From Chrysomallon squamiferum (lineage: Eukaryota > Mollusca > Gastropoda > Neomphalida > Peltospiridae), in the NCBI GenBank assembly GCA_012295275.1, contig CM022672.1:15328625-15392624 (forward strand): a stretch of 64,000 bases of DNA, in the 5' to 3' direction. Of this stretch, positions 1 through 11,281 are shown in pieces. Made by a program: the position numbers and the translations under genes. The notes under the pieces were generated by a model that worked only from the letters and a program-made list of their open reading frames with translations, did no database searches and was not told where the DNA came from. Position 1 is the stretch's first letter. Each line of letters opens with the position of its first letter.

Positions 1-2
1 AA

Positions 3-572
3 GATGAAAGAAAAGATACTGTGCCTGACATCATAAGTGAAGTCAGTACATTGATTGAAGATGAAAGAAAAGATACTGTTCATGATAACGTAAATGAAGC
101 CAATACACTGATTGAAGATGAAAGAAAAGATACTGTGCCTGATAACATACATGAAGCCAATGAATTGATTGAAGATGAAAGAAAAGATACTATACCTGAT
201 AACATGCATGAAACCAGTGAATTGACTGAAGATAAAGGAAAAGATGCTGTACCTGAAATGACTGAAGATAAAAGAAAAGATACTGTGCCTGATAACATGC
301 ATGAAGCCAGTGAATTGATTGAAGATGAAAGAAAAGATACTGTGCCTGATAACATGCATGAAGCCAATGAATTGATTGAAGATGAAAGAAAAGATACTGT
401 ACCTGATAACATGCATGAAGCCAGTGAATTGATTGAAGATAAAGGAAAAGATATTGATACACTTGGTAGATCAGCCACCACAGTTACTGAGCAGCCATCT
501 AGATACAGATCATTGATTAGCAGTTCAATTACCAAAAAAATAGTAAATGAAATATTTTTAAGTCTGAGATGA
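3..572 (+). CDS. 3' end of copy 1 of the duplicated CARD/MAVS-like gene (last exon, 5' cut by the window)
   Basis: Frame is open from the window edge to a TGA at 570-572. It holds about eight copies of a 19-residue unit (57 nt) with consensus IEDERKDTVPDNMHEASEL; one unit is shortened (around KDAVPEMTED). A tail follows that starts IDTLGRSATTV and ends IFLSLR. The same tail, at high identity, lies behind the CARD gene at 11163-11281, so this is the C-terminal exon of a tandem paralogue whose 5' part is outside the window. The charged repeat is probably disordered or helical. No membrane span is visible in the tail. Function is inferred only from the paralogue. A start at position 21 is just an internal GTG; the true start lies upstream. 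Confidence 0.65.
   Translation, partial: DERKDTVPDIISEVSTLIEDERKDTVHDNVNEANTLIEDERKDTVPDNIHEANELIEDERKDTIPDNMHETSELTEDKGKDAVPEMTEDKRKDTVPDNMHEASELIEDERKDTVPDNMHEANELIEDERKDTVPDNMHEASELIEDKGKDIDTLGRSATTVTEQPSRYRSLISSSITKKIVNEIFLSLR
75..450 (+). repeat. Coding VNTR: 57-nt/19-residue unit in copy 1
   Basis: In-frame tandem units built on IEDERKDT-x-PDN-x-HEA. Substitutions fall mainly at single positions (V/I, N/S, M/I), which suggests recent expansion. Copy 2 of the gene carries only about one and a half units here (11013-11085), so the array expanded after duplication or contracted in copy 2. One unit has lost about eight residues. Confidence 0.8.
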
Positions 573-1152
573 ACTTATTTATTGTAGAAGGATCTGTAAA
601 GATTTCTCAGTCAGGCTGTAAACAAATAATGAAAGAAAGAAAGAATTATTAACATTAAATATTTACTGATTTAAGAATATTATTCTGTTTTTGTAATAGC
701 TTTTAAAAAAGATATATATATTTTGAAGATTTTATCTATTATGTCAGTATTTCTAAACTATGATGTTAGTATTTACAGTGATTGCATAATTACAGATGTT
801 TATTGCTTTATAATACTGAAGATTGTACCTAATGTTTGAACATAAAATGTTACATTAATATTCACAGTGATAACATAATTACAAATTTTTTTTAAATCTG
901 TTTTTAAGGAATTGGAAGAGGAATGTTAATAATATTTATAAAAAGGAATGATTTACATGTGTTAACTAAAAACATCATGGTATCTAATGTAAAGAATTTA
1001 TAATGAATGGCTTTCCTAATTACTTCTTACAGTTGTACCTTGTGCTTTATTAAGTATACAACAGAGTACAGCTTCAAGTACAGACTTCAAGTGAGCTGAA
1101 AAGTCTTCATTTTATCTCACCATTTTTCATTTTCTTCCATCAGCTGTGAATA

Positions 1153-1220
<68 letters not shown>

Positions 1221-3321
1221 GATAGATAGATAGATAGATAGATAAATAAAAATAATCTGAAAGGAAATCATTATTTTTAATAAATATGATGGTGGAAAGA
1301 TAAATGCTGGACAAAAACAAAAAAAGTTATTATTTAATTCTTTGAGGAGAGAAAAAGATTTTAAAAATTGGAAAAGAAAAGAATTATAATAGTAATAATT
1401 TCATTTATCATCATTAGCTTTTGACACTTGTCATTAGATAACTGATCTTACCATTGATGGAAAAAGAAACAGTTTTAGTAATTGTATCTAAATATTCAGA
1501 GTTTGAACTTGGAAATTTTGATGTCAAAATAACCAGAAATTCATGAAACTGTACTTAATATGGGAAATTAAAAAACTAGTATTTTCAGCATCAGTGGATT
1601 ATTACTTCATAATGTGCTGAGTGACGTTTCACTGACTTTTTTGTGCACTATCAGAAATGATTAATATTTTGTTCCACTGTTGATTAAAAGAGTATCTGAT
1701 TACCTAAATATGTTGTAAGATGATTAAAATAAATTTTCGTTTCAGAAATACTCAAAAACTGCCCTTACATAATTTATCTTACAGTTTTCTGTATTGTTTT
1801 TTGTTTTGTTTTTTAGTTTAGTAACTTATTCATTCCAATTGAATTAACTTAAATATTTTTAATTAAATTTAAATATTTTCTCAACACAATGTTGCCTTCT
1901 GAATTTATAATATCTTATTACAGAAATTTATTTTTTCACAGAGATGTAATATATATATTTATTTAATCATATGCCAGATATTGCATTGGCATTAAATTTA
2001 TATTTATTCCTTGAAATCTTTATTTTTTTTATTATTATTTTTCAAAACCATCATTTAATTTTCATTAAACATCAACTTGCTTTTGAAGTAACTATCATTG
2101 TAATTATGGTTATTTTTTAATTTTATGATTATTATTATTATCATTGTTTGAATATAGTTTTTATGTTATTTATAGATTATGTCTCTAAAATGTTATATTT
2201 TCAAAACTTAATTCTAAGTATCTCAAATTATTTTTGTTTTGTTGATGTTGTTATCGTTTTCATTTCTTTACAAAGTGCTTTGTTGAAGAAATTTCCCTTT
2301 CTTGCTTTGATTTTACTGTTATATATTAATCATAACTAATTGCTGTTTATTTTATTTTCAATTAGATATTAAAATAATTTCCAGTGATAGAACCCAGTGA
2401 TTGAAAAGTTCCAGCAAAACACAATTTGTTAATCTAATCTGGTTTCTTATTAATATAATAAAACGTTTTCAATACTGGGGTTTTTTTTCTTTTTTTTTAT
2501 TTTTTTTTTTTTTCATCTTTTTCTACTTTTTTTTTTTTTTTTTTTTTTATCTTCTATTTCTTTGTCATTTACGACTTCTTTTCATCTTTTTCCATTTTTT
2601 TTCTCATAATTTCTGTTTTCTTCCAGGTTTTCTACTTTTTTCTTACTTTTTAGTTTCTACTACTTTACTTTTACTTTAAGTTTCTTTATTATTATTATTA
2701 TTCTTTTGATGGTAATATCACTAAACAAAAATATATCACATCTATATAACAAATTTATAACAGATCAAGTGCTTTGTTAATTAAAACAGTTATTTTGTTT
2801 TAGTCAAAGAATATAAAATACTCTTTTCCATCTGATAATGATTCTAATCTTCAAACTCGAATTCAGAGCAAATGAGAAATGATTGTGTTATTTTAAAGTG
2901 TAATATATATTCTGAATTTTCAAAAATAAATAGATGGAAAATATATCTCTTGCATTATAGTAAATCAGAAGTCTTAATTTTTGTGTCTAACCTTTTTAAA
3001 TCAAACGGATATATAATCGTACAACTTAAAAACAATTTTCATTTTCAAAACAAACTTTGCAGTAGTTAATGTAATAATTATCATGATGCATTTACTATTG
3101 TATTTATACATTTGTATAAATCTGTATTTAGTAATCGAGAAAAACAAATAGATTATGAGAAAAGCACCAACCTCCCTGAAAAATAACTTCCTACAGAATT
3201 TTAAGTAATTTTCTCAAGATTATGTTATTCATCGTGAATTGTACCAGGACAAAAATCTTGCCTACTATGGTTGTAAAATAATAATGCATAACATTGTAAT
3301 CTATATACTGGTATATATATA

Positions 3322-3353
<32 letters not shown>

Positions 3354-5261
3354 TAAACAAAACTTAATCTCAATATATAACACTTTGTTAAAAGTCTGCG
3401 TGTGTATCTGGGTTTAAAGTTACATGTTTATTCAAGAAAATAATTTACTTTATTACTGTAATTTTTAAATATTTATTCATTTACTATGAATTGATTACAC
3501 TAAAGCTACAGTATACAGACCTTAACCTTTCCCTCTGGATTCTCTTTATCTGTGGGTTTTATGCACATATAAAATTATTATAAAACCGACCTTCGCTCCC
3601 TACCAGACTGTGATCACGTAATGATAAATTAAATACTCATTTACAAGCAAATAACTGTTTTGAAAGTGAAAGCAAAACATAGTTTCACTTTTGCCTTCTT
3701 GGAAAGACAAATCGTATATTGGAACATTACCCATATAATTGTAAAGGTTGTTTACAAAGAACCATTGACTGGATATTTGGTTTATTCATTGTGTGTGTTA
3801 TTATTTTCACAGAGAAAATATAAAAGTGACTATAAGAAACATACATTGACAGACAAATTTATAATAACACTCATCCAAACACAAATACACATACAAGAAC
3901 ACATTTGTTAGAAAATTTCATAAAAAAGAAATTAATCGCATTTAAGGAAATCATTGCAAGTGATATAAAGATCAGTTTTCCAAATGCAATCTTCACTTTC
4001 CAGTTTTGTTCCAAGCAAACTTGACAGTAAAAAAATTCAATGATCTGTATGTGCCAAATAATGCCCAAATTTCCTTTCCAATTTTCCATATCACGTAAAC
4101 AAAGATCGGAAAGTGGATTCTCAGGAACAGGTTCTCATTTCCTCTTATAATGTGTGGTAAAGATCTGCATTATCAGATGGGCTAACAGCTTCAACATTTT
4201 GTTTAATATATAAATGTGTGAGTGTTTGTGCTGTGTCTGTGTCTGTACTATTCAATGCCGTTACAAAATGTGGCAGAATAATCCATCTAGATGGTAAGGT
4301 TCACTTACAAGGAAAATATCATTTTGAACTGTGAAAGAATAATAGCTGTACGATTATGGTCACAACTGTTAATTCTCCACTAGTTTTAGAAAAATATATA
4401 TATATAAAAATAATAATAATAATAATAAATAATGAAATAATGAAACCTTTCTACCCAAAGGCTTGATAAAAAGGAAATGAATTTATTATCATATTCTGGG
4501 CTGTGCTGGGCACTTCAACTAGTAACAAATAAAATAATAAATAGAATAAATAAAATAATAAAATAATAAATTAAATAAATTTAAAAATAGAATAAAAAAG
4601 ACAACAAATTTTGTTAACATTTACGAGATATATTAAATATCAGATTATTTTACTATCAACATTTAAAGCATGACTGTAGCAATGGTTTTAAAAAATATAT
4701 TTATAAAAATAATACAGGCTTCAAAATAAGATTAAAACATTTTAAACCAAGTTTTTAACAAATGAACCTTAACGACCACTTTTTAGCCTCACCACAGTAC
4801 TGCAACAATTTTAAGTTACTTTTGTACACACATTTCAGAATAGTAAAGTAAGTTACATACAACATATTCTGGATAATGTACGTATAAATGTGTGTGTTAG
4901 TGTAATGTTTGCAGGCATGCAGTGATATGTAATAACTGTTTTGAAGCCTGTTTTATAATAACGTAAATCACTGGGGGGCTTTAATTAATAATTTTGTATA
5001 ATTAAACATAAGGTATTTTCTGAAACACTACAATACTGTTTCTTACAAAAGTTGGCTGATGATTTTAGTTTTAACTTTTTAACTAATTTGAGATAAGACC
5101 TCTACATTTCTAAAAAATAAAATAGAATAAAATAAATAAATAAATAATATAAGAAGATAAATAATAACAATAATAATCATTCATCTCTGTGTCATAAGTT
5201 GGCTAATAATTTAAGTTTTAATTAACCTTTTAACTATTTTGAGATACGATCTCTATATTTC

Positions 5262-5294
<33 letters not shown>

Positions 5295-5435
5295 TAAATA
5301 AATTTAAAAAGTATATAATAAATAATAAAAACAATAATAATCTTTCATTTCTGTCATAAACATTATTAACCCTATTAAAAATAATAATAAATTAAAAAAA
5401 AAAAAAAAAAAAATGAAATGTCAGTAACATTAAAC
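441..5435 (+). repeat. Segmental tandem duplication, copy A (3' part of gene copy 1 and its flank)
   Basis: From the end of the coding VNTR to about 5435 this stretch is repeated at about 11071-14638 in the same order and orientation. Landmarks in both: the ATCAGCCACCACAGTTACTG coding tail, the GATA microsatellite, TTCAAGTACAGACTTCAAGT, GTGTCTGTGTCTGTACTATT, and CATTCTGGGCTGTGCTGGGC or close variants. Copy A is longer mainly because copy B lacks several blocks, including about 0.8 kb corresponding to about 1640-2470 and about 0.3 kb near 3790-4090, and because its AAT tracts are longer. No second gene is visible inside it. Short open frames such as 3660-3911 exist in both copies but decay differently, so I do not call them genes. 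Confidence 0.85.
1149..1245 (+). repeat. (AAT)n-(GATA)n microsatellite with a possible poly(A) signal
   Basis: AATAAA at 1149-1154 starts a pure AAT array, followed by GATA/GATAAATA. The equivalent in copy B (11577-11632) is much shorter in its AAT part. AATAAA about 580 bases after the stop could be the poly(A) signal of copy 1, but inside an AAT array this is weak evidence. Confidence 0.7.
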
Positions 5436-5930
5436 TTTCCTTTCAGAGTGTATTAATTTTTAGCATTAAATATAGTTTATTTCTTCTTCCTACTTTTTTT
5501 TTTTATTTTTATTTCATGGTTTATTTTATATTTTAAGTATATATTTAACTTTTCGTCTCAATCGTGCAGGATAAAGGGTTCGGTACCTGTACAATCAGAG
5601 ACACTCACTAGCAAACAGATTAATTTTGGATGGAAAATATCAGTACTCTCACGCAGTAGCGTATTACTGATGTAATGAATTTGTAACAAAATATTTAAAT
5701 CATATGTGAAGTAACCTAATTGGAAAGAATAAAATATGAATCCGAAAATATTTGATTTTAATGTGATACAAGTTGTTTAATGCGTCTGCTTTCTTCCTTC
5801 ATGTCTACACAGGTTTGTTTAGGTTTGCGTATGATTATTTTTGGAGACTGTGTTTAACCTAGACAGCCTACAAACCATCTCTTTTTATTCTGTAATTAAA
5901 GGGTAGTTCATTAACTGGATTTAGTACTAC

Positions 5931-5969
<39 letters not shown>

Positions 5970-6439
5970 TAACTTTTGATTTTTATATATGTTACAGTTA
6001 TAATGTTGGTGCTGGGACAACCGATTGTTAGAACGCGCAGCGCAATCTTAATATACAGGGTTTTTCGTTTTTTTTTTTCTGTTGTAAGTGATGTTTGTTT
6101 GTTTATTTTGTTCCATAAAAAATATAAATATTACACATTCTGTGTTTATAATGTTCTTTTATTCATCCTTTGCAGCGCTTCACATTAATGATTAAATTAG
6201 CCATTATTTATATTACAACCACAAAAAAAAAAAAAAAAAAAAAAAATAAGTTTAACTGGTTTTCGTTTGTGGCGGAATATCATTAAGAAACGTTGTCATT
6301 AATGTACTATAAATAGTTATTTGGATTTTTATCGTTATTTCACTTATTTTGGCTTTAATATTTTAAAATATTGGTGTAATTTTTAAACGATTCTATATAC
6401 ATCTCCTTCGACCAACGAAAATAAATATCAGATGAAAAG
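5436..6439 (+). promoter_or_regulatory. Upstream region and untranslated 5' exon of the CARD gene (copy 2)
   Basis: Single-copy sequence begins where the duplication ends (about 5435). A consensus donor, AAG|GTAAGT, at 6440-6445 is the only strong splice donor before the acceptor at 6896-6897 that carries the coding start, so an untranslated first exon probably ends at 6439. Its 5' end cannot be placed. The region also holds an (ATT)n tract (5934-5968) and a poly(A) tract (6222-6246). I see no certain TATA box. Confidence 0.45.
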
Positions 6440-6897
6440 GTAAGTTTGTATTTATACACGAGTTTCAGTGTCAAAGTGACAGTAGTATCGACTATCGTAG
6501 TCACCGTCACAGCAGTGTAATTCATTCATTGTTTAACAAACTCGACGCTGTCACTGATTCTAAAATCAAAATCTAACTTTCTTATAATGACAGAATAAAT
6601 AAATAAAAGAAAAGTAAAAAGGTGAATTAGTTTAGGAACATCAAAGAAGAGTAGAAAATCTCAACAGAAACCGAATTTCCAACAATACAATTAAATCACA
6701 GTATTTCATTTATCTACAACTAAATTTCCCTTATTTATTGGTAATTAGTCATATGATGTAAGATACGGCAAAAATAAATCAAACAGTACTTCTTGAATCA
6801 TCTTTCAGTTTCTTTGTGTTAATTCTTTTGGTCCCAGATTTTAGCATTTGTTCGGCCTGTAATCTAATTTTATTACTTTTTTTCTCTCTCCCTTTAG

Positions 6898-9800
6898 ATG
6901 AATCTTCTACACGAATATTTTGATGTCAGTGATGCCAAGAAGAAGCTTGTTCTTAAACATTTTCTAAAACTGTTGCAACCAGAATGTTCAAACATAATAG
7001 ACAGACTGGCAGATTTTCTTAGTCCAAGAGAAATGGTTTTCTTTTTATTTATTTTTATATAATTAACTATTTTATTTTATTTAAATTTTATTTTATTAAC
7101 TTTATTTTTTTTTTTTTATTTATTTATTTATTTATTTTTTTTTATTTTAAATCTTTTTTTTATTGATATTATATTTGAATGTAAAAAAATATGTTTCAAT
7201 TTTTATATTTATTTTTTAGTTATTTATTATTATTTCTTTTTTATTATTATTAACTTTTTTTTTTTTTTTGAATTTGTATTTTTTTTTAATATTTTGAATC
7301 GAACTTATTATTAATGTTTAAAAAAAAATTGCCATTAATATTTAATTGACTAATTCTTTAATTTAAAAGAGAGATTGACATTAATTTGTTGTGAAATACT
7401 GAGGTATCACGACTTCCAAGTTTTTCGAGTTATGAGCAGCTGCCTGGTCAATTGTTTTCTTTGAGTTGTGAGCCAAAATCCAAGTTACAAGCAAGCTTCA
7501 GATACGCCGCTGCTAGTTGGCAGAATGAACAACATTACATCCAGCCAGCATCCCACGTGTCACTCGTTTATTTCACGTGGTTACCTCGCCACGGAAGCAT
7601 CTGTGTTGTGTTGTACTCGCGTTTTGTGCAGTGCTTTGTCAAATTTCTTTTTTCTGGTCATGGATCCTAAGAAAGTGAGAGCAAAGGACAGTGCTGAGAA
7701 GAAGAAGCGGATGATGTCCTTTGAATTAAAGATTGAATTCATAGAAAAATATGAGTGAGGTGTGCATTTAGTTGACTTGGCTAGGCAGTACAAGCATAGT
7801 ACTTCTACAGTATGCACCATACTGAAGCAGAAGGAGTCAATAAAGGCTATAACTCCAGCCAGAGGAGTTAAAATAATTTGTCTGATCTCCAAGATAAAAA
7901 TACTTTAAAAAACCAATTTATTTCTTTATATTCTTTTATTTTATTTTTATTTGTCATGTATAAATACATGTTCCTTATTATAAAAAATAAAAAAATCGGG
8001 GTGGTTTTTAGGGGGCTGAATCAGATTAATCAGTTAGGAAAATTGATTTGATATACAAGCAGATTGAGATACGAGCTCAGTCACGAAATGAATTAAACTC
8101 GTAAGTCAAGGTACCAATGTATTCTGCAATTCAAAATAGTTAAATAAAAGGAAAGACATAACTTTGCAAAAGATACTGAATATCAGAAATAAAAGTTCAG
8201 CAATAATAATTATTCTCATAAAAAACAAAATTACTTACTTAAATATCGTTCAAAGATAACCCAGTAATTTCTTTATAGAACCTTTAACCTTTCTTAGGGT
8301 GGTAGATATATAGCCCTTTTGTAATAATGAAACAGTAATAAATTGATATTTCTGATTATCTTAGGATGAACTAAAAACCAGAAGTGATAACCATGCCAAT
8401 CAAGATGTCATGAGGTCACTGTGGCACTATGCCATGAAACGAGATTATTGGTGGATAAAAATGGAAAAAGTACTGAGAGAAGAAGGTTATCTAAAAGAAG
8501 CTGATATACTGGCAGGTATACATCATCACATACTTCTATTATAAATGATTTGAAATAAGTTGAAAGTGAAGAGAAATAGAACGTATATATTGATGAATCT
8601 GTATTTCTTAAATTGGTTTAGAAGAGAATGAGTTAACAATCAGTTTTGTCAATTTAATTGAAGATTAAGTTCACCTTGTTAAAGAATAAAAATGTATATA
8701 TACATATATAAATGATTATTTAGAGATTTCTCTTATCAACAATGAATATGTATATGCTTGTATACATGCTATCATACATACACACACAAACGTACATATG
8801 TACAGACTGCAGAGATGATTTCCTGGAAGAAAAAAACTGATCAATGTTCTTACGTATCAAAAGTGTTACACAAAAGATAGTTTTAATGCATATTGCAGAC
8901 AATTTTACTGAACAAATTTAGTTTCATTAATGTTGTTTTCAGAAACACATTTTTGGAAATTGGAAAATTTGAAGAAAAGTTTTCTATCCTTAAAATAGAG
9001 CTTTGTTTAAAAAATCTGATTCAATAAGTGGATATACCATGTTTATATATGAACATTTAATTTCCAGAGCATAATGTATCCACAGAACATCAAGGACAGT
9101 CCCAAAGACTTCGTGAACCACCACAACTGCTCGAATCACATGTGCAGAATGCACATGCATTTACACAACAAAACCTTTCAGCTGGTTATCCAGCAGATAT
9201 TAAACCTCCTCCTTATGAAATGGCTGTTTCACAGTGTTATTCTTTTCGAGCACAACAAACATTTCAACCAACTGTCCAAGGATGTATGAACCCAGGGGTT
9301 TATAACTCCAGAAGTATTGACATCCACAGACAGCCAGTGATAGTAGAACAACCACTGCAAGAATATCTGCAACATCAGCAATGTCAAGAGCAGCTTCCTG
9401 GTCAAACTCAGAACAGTGCACAACATTTTATTATTGATGACAGTGTAGTCGTCTCTGATCAAGCTAAACAGTTCGAAAAAATCCAAAGTCACAAGTCTGT
9501 TAGTTCAAAAGACTCTCAGAGTCTGGGTCTAAATATAGAAACATGTCAGGAAAATATTTTCAAAGAGAAGGAAGAAAGTGTTAGAAAGAACAACGGTAAA
9601 GTATCTAATTACAGTGTTCTTAATGAGAGACAGAAGAACAAAACAGTTGATGCTGAAAGCAGATCATCAGTTGCTAGCAAATCTTTATCTGGTGGAGGCC
9701 AGTTATCTCATATTGCATCAAAACAGCAGAATGTTTCTAGAAGTGGTGAAAATGGTGTGTTATGTCAAGATATTACACTTTCTCATGAAAACGATACTAA

Positions 9801-11136
9801 TACTTCTACTAGTGGTAATAAAGGAAAAGTATCTTCAGTGAATTCTTCTCATGTTCATCCTAATCTAAATCTGCCTGAATGTTCTCAAAACAAGCAGGAT
9901 AATCAGACAGCTCAAATTAAACCCGATTCTGCTAAGTCTTTACAGGTATCAAGTCCAGATAGAAAAACACCTATGAATGAAAGTGGCAGTGTTGTGGTCA
10001 GACCTGTTCTACAGGCAGGCAATTTTAGGAATGAAGTTCCAACCGTTCCAATTCCAGACTACCAGAATATGCATGGTCACTCACCAGTTACAGACACATC
10101 TGAGATTTGTTACCCACCAAGTGTTCCAAGGGGAAACACAATGGATGGAGAGAGAATATTAGAATTAAGGGAATACAACAGAAACACTAGAAGCCAGTTC
10201 ACGGCTTCAAACACAGAATCAGATGAAAATAATTTAATTGTGCCAGTGATATCCAAAGACAGAACATTGCTAGCATGTGAGGAAAAGAAGATTAATATGT
10301 CTGAGAGTGTTAATGGAAATAGTGACAGAAGTACAAAGATAGAAGATAATGATGAAATGCAGCATCCCAATCATTTACCACATCTCAGCATTCTGTTATC
10401 TTCTGTGACAGAACAAGATAAAAAATATAGATCATCTTCTTTAGAGAGTTCTCATGGCAAAGGTCTGAGTGATAACACTCTGGTTCAGTCCACAGAAGAA
10501 AGTTTTCAGATTGAAGGTATAAATGAAATGAATGAATATTTGAATAATTCGACTGATGATTTTAATAAAGATATTATGGAGCCATATCTTCAAATTACTA
10601 CTAGTAGTTCTGTTGCTGATGATGAAAAATATGTCCCTTTGTCATTAACTGATTTTATAGATCCTCTAAATATTCAGAAACCTGCTGTAGAAAGAGTTAC
10701 AAGTAAATTAAATGTTGCTGAAAAGTTAGAAGAAAATAAAACTGAAACACAAGCAAAAAGCTCTTCAGATGAATTCATGACCAAGACGTCATCTCCATTA
10801 CAGAACAAAAATGGTGAGAAAATGACAGTAAAGACTGAAGATACAAATGATTTCTCTGAATTCCACAAAAAAGATCAGCAACTGGCAATAAATAATAGTG
10901 CTGTGAAGATAAATGCTACAGAGATGTCAAGAGCCCACTATGGTATTACAAAGGAAGCAATAAAACAAGATAAACTACCACTGCAGTCAAATTCAACTGA
11001 ATCTTTAACATCTGAAGATGAAAGAAAAGATAATGTACCGGATGCTATAAATGAAGCCACTGCAGTGATTGAAGATAAAGGGATGGACAAAGAAAATTTG
11101 CTTAGTCATGCTGAAGCTTTACAAATTAGCAAATGA
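6898..11136 (+). CDS. CARD-domain protein, candidate MAVS-like adaptor (gene copy 2)
   Basis: Model: exons 6898-7035, 8365-8515 and 9068-11136, joined in phase 0 and phase 1, giving 785 residues. The ATG sits directly at a good acceptor (TTTCTCTCTCCCTTTAG). Residues 1 to about 97 read as a CARD of the RIG-I/MDA5/MAVS type: helices with LLQPECSNIIDRLADFLSP, then SPREMDELKTR, then SLWHYAMKRDYWWIKMEKVL and a final EEGYLKEADIL. The remaining ~690 residues are Q/S/N/T/E-rich without visible domains. They contain a PPPY motif (143-146) and end in one and a half copies of the IEDERKD unit. No C-terminal transmembrane anchor, a hallmark of vertebrate MAVS, is visible. The donor after exon 1 (ATG|GTTTTC) is weak. 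CARD is fairly sure; the adaptor role is inference. Other CARD adaptors remain possible. Confidence 0.6.
7399..8119 (+). mobile_element. Tigger-like (pogo) DNA transposon relic, about 720 bp, non-autonomous
   Basis: It lies in intron 2 of the CARD gene and is bounded by TA dinucleotides. The ends are rough inverted repeats: CTGAGGTATCACGACTTCCA on the left; the right end, reversed, reads CATTGGTACCTTGACTTACG. Inside, from ATG 7660, is a frame starting MDPKKVRAKDSAEKKKR that continues, past a TGA at 7756, as GVHLVDLARQYKHSTSTV. This is the N-terminal DNA-binding region of Tigger/CENP-B-type transposases as I remember it. The rest of the transposase, including the DDE region, is absent, so it could only have moved in trans. 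A related copy lies inverted at 52374-53121. Confidence 0.75.
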
Positions 11137-11281
11137 CAGATATTCAGAGATAAACGAATCTATTGATACGCTTGGTAGATCAGCCACCACAGTTACTGAG
11201 CGTCCATCTAGATGCAGATCATTGATTAGCAGTTCAATTACCAAAAAAGTAGTAAATGAAATATTTTTAAGTCTGAGATGA
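11069..11281 (+). pseudogene. Frame-shifted C-terminal tail of CARD gene copy 2
   Basis: The tail that is in frame in copy 1 (IDTLGRSATTV to IFLSLR, stop TGA 11279-11281) is present here but in the +1 frame relative to the main open frame, which ends at TGA 11134-11136 after EALQISK. Compared with copy 1 this copy has 73 extra nucleotides between the last repeat unit and IDTLG, and 73 is not a multiple of three. Either copy 2 really ends about 48 residues early, or one base is wrong in the assembly between about 11071 and 11134. The tail is well conserved at protein level (EQPSRYRS versus ERPSRCRS), which suggests it was translated until recently. Confidence 0.55.

Noticed and set aside
80-535. 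Antisense frames over the first exon
   Set aside because: Shadow of the 57-nt VNTR; the + frame matches the paralogue tail.
1117-1320. Open frame of poly-Ile on the - strand
   Set aside because: Translation of the (AAT)n/GATA microsatellite.
3660-3911. Frame starting MKVKAKHSFTFAFLERQ, with a counterpart at 13235
   Set aside because: Similarity between the two is explained by the segmental duplication; the frames end differently and show DNA-level drift rather than protein conservation.
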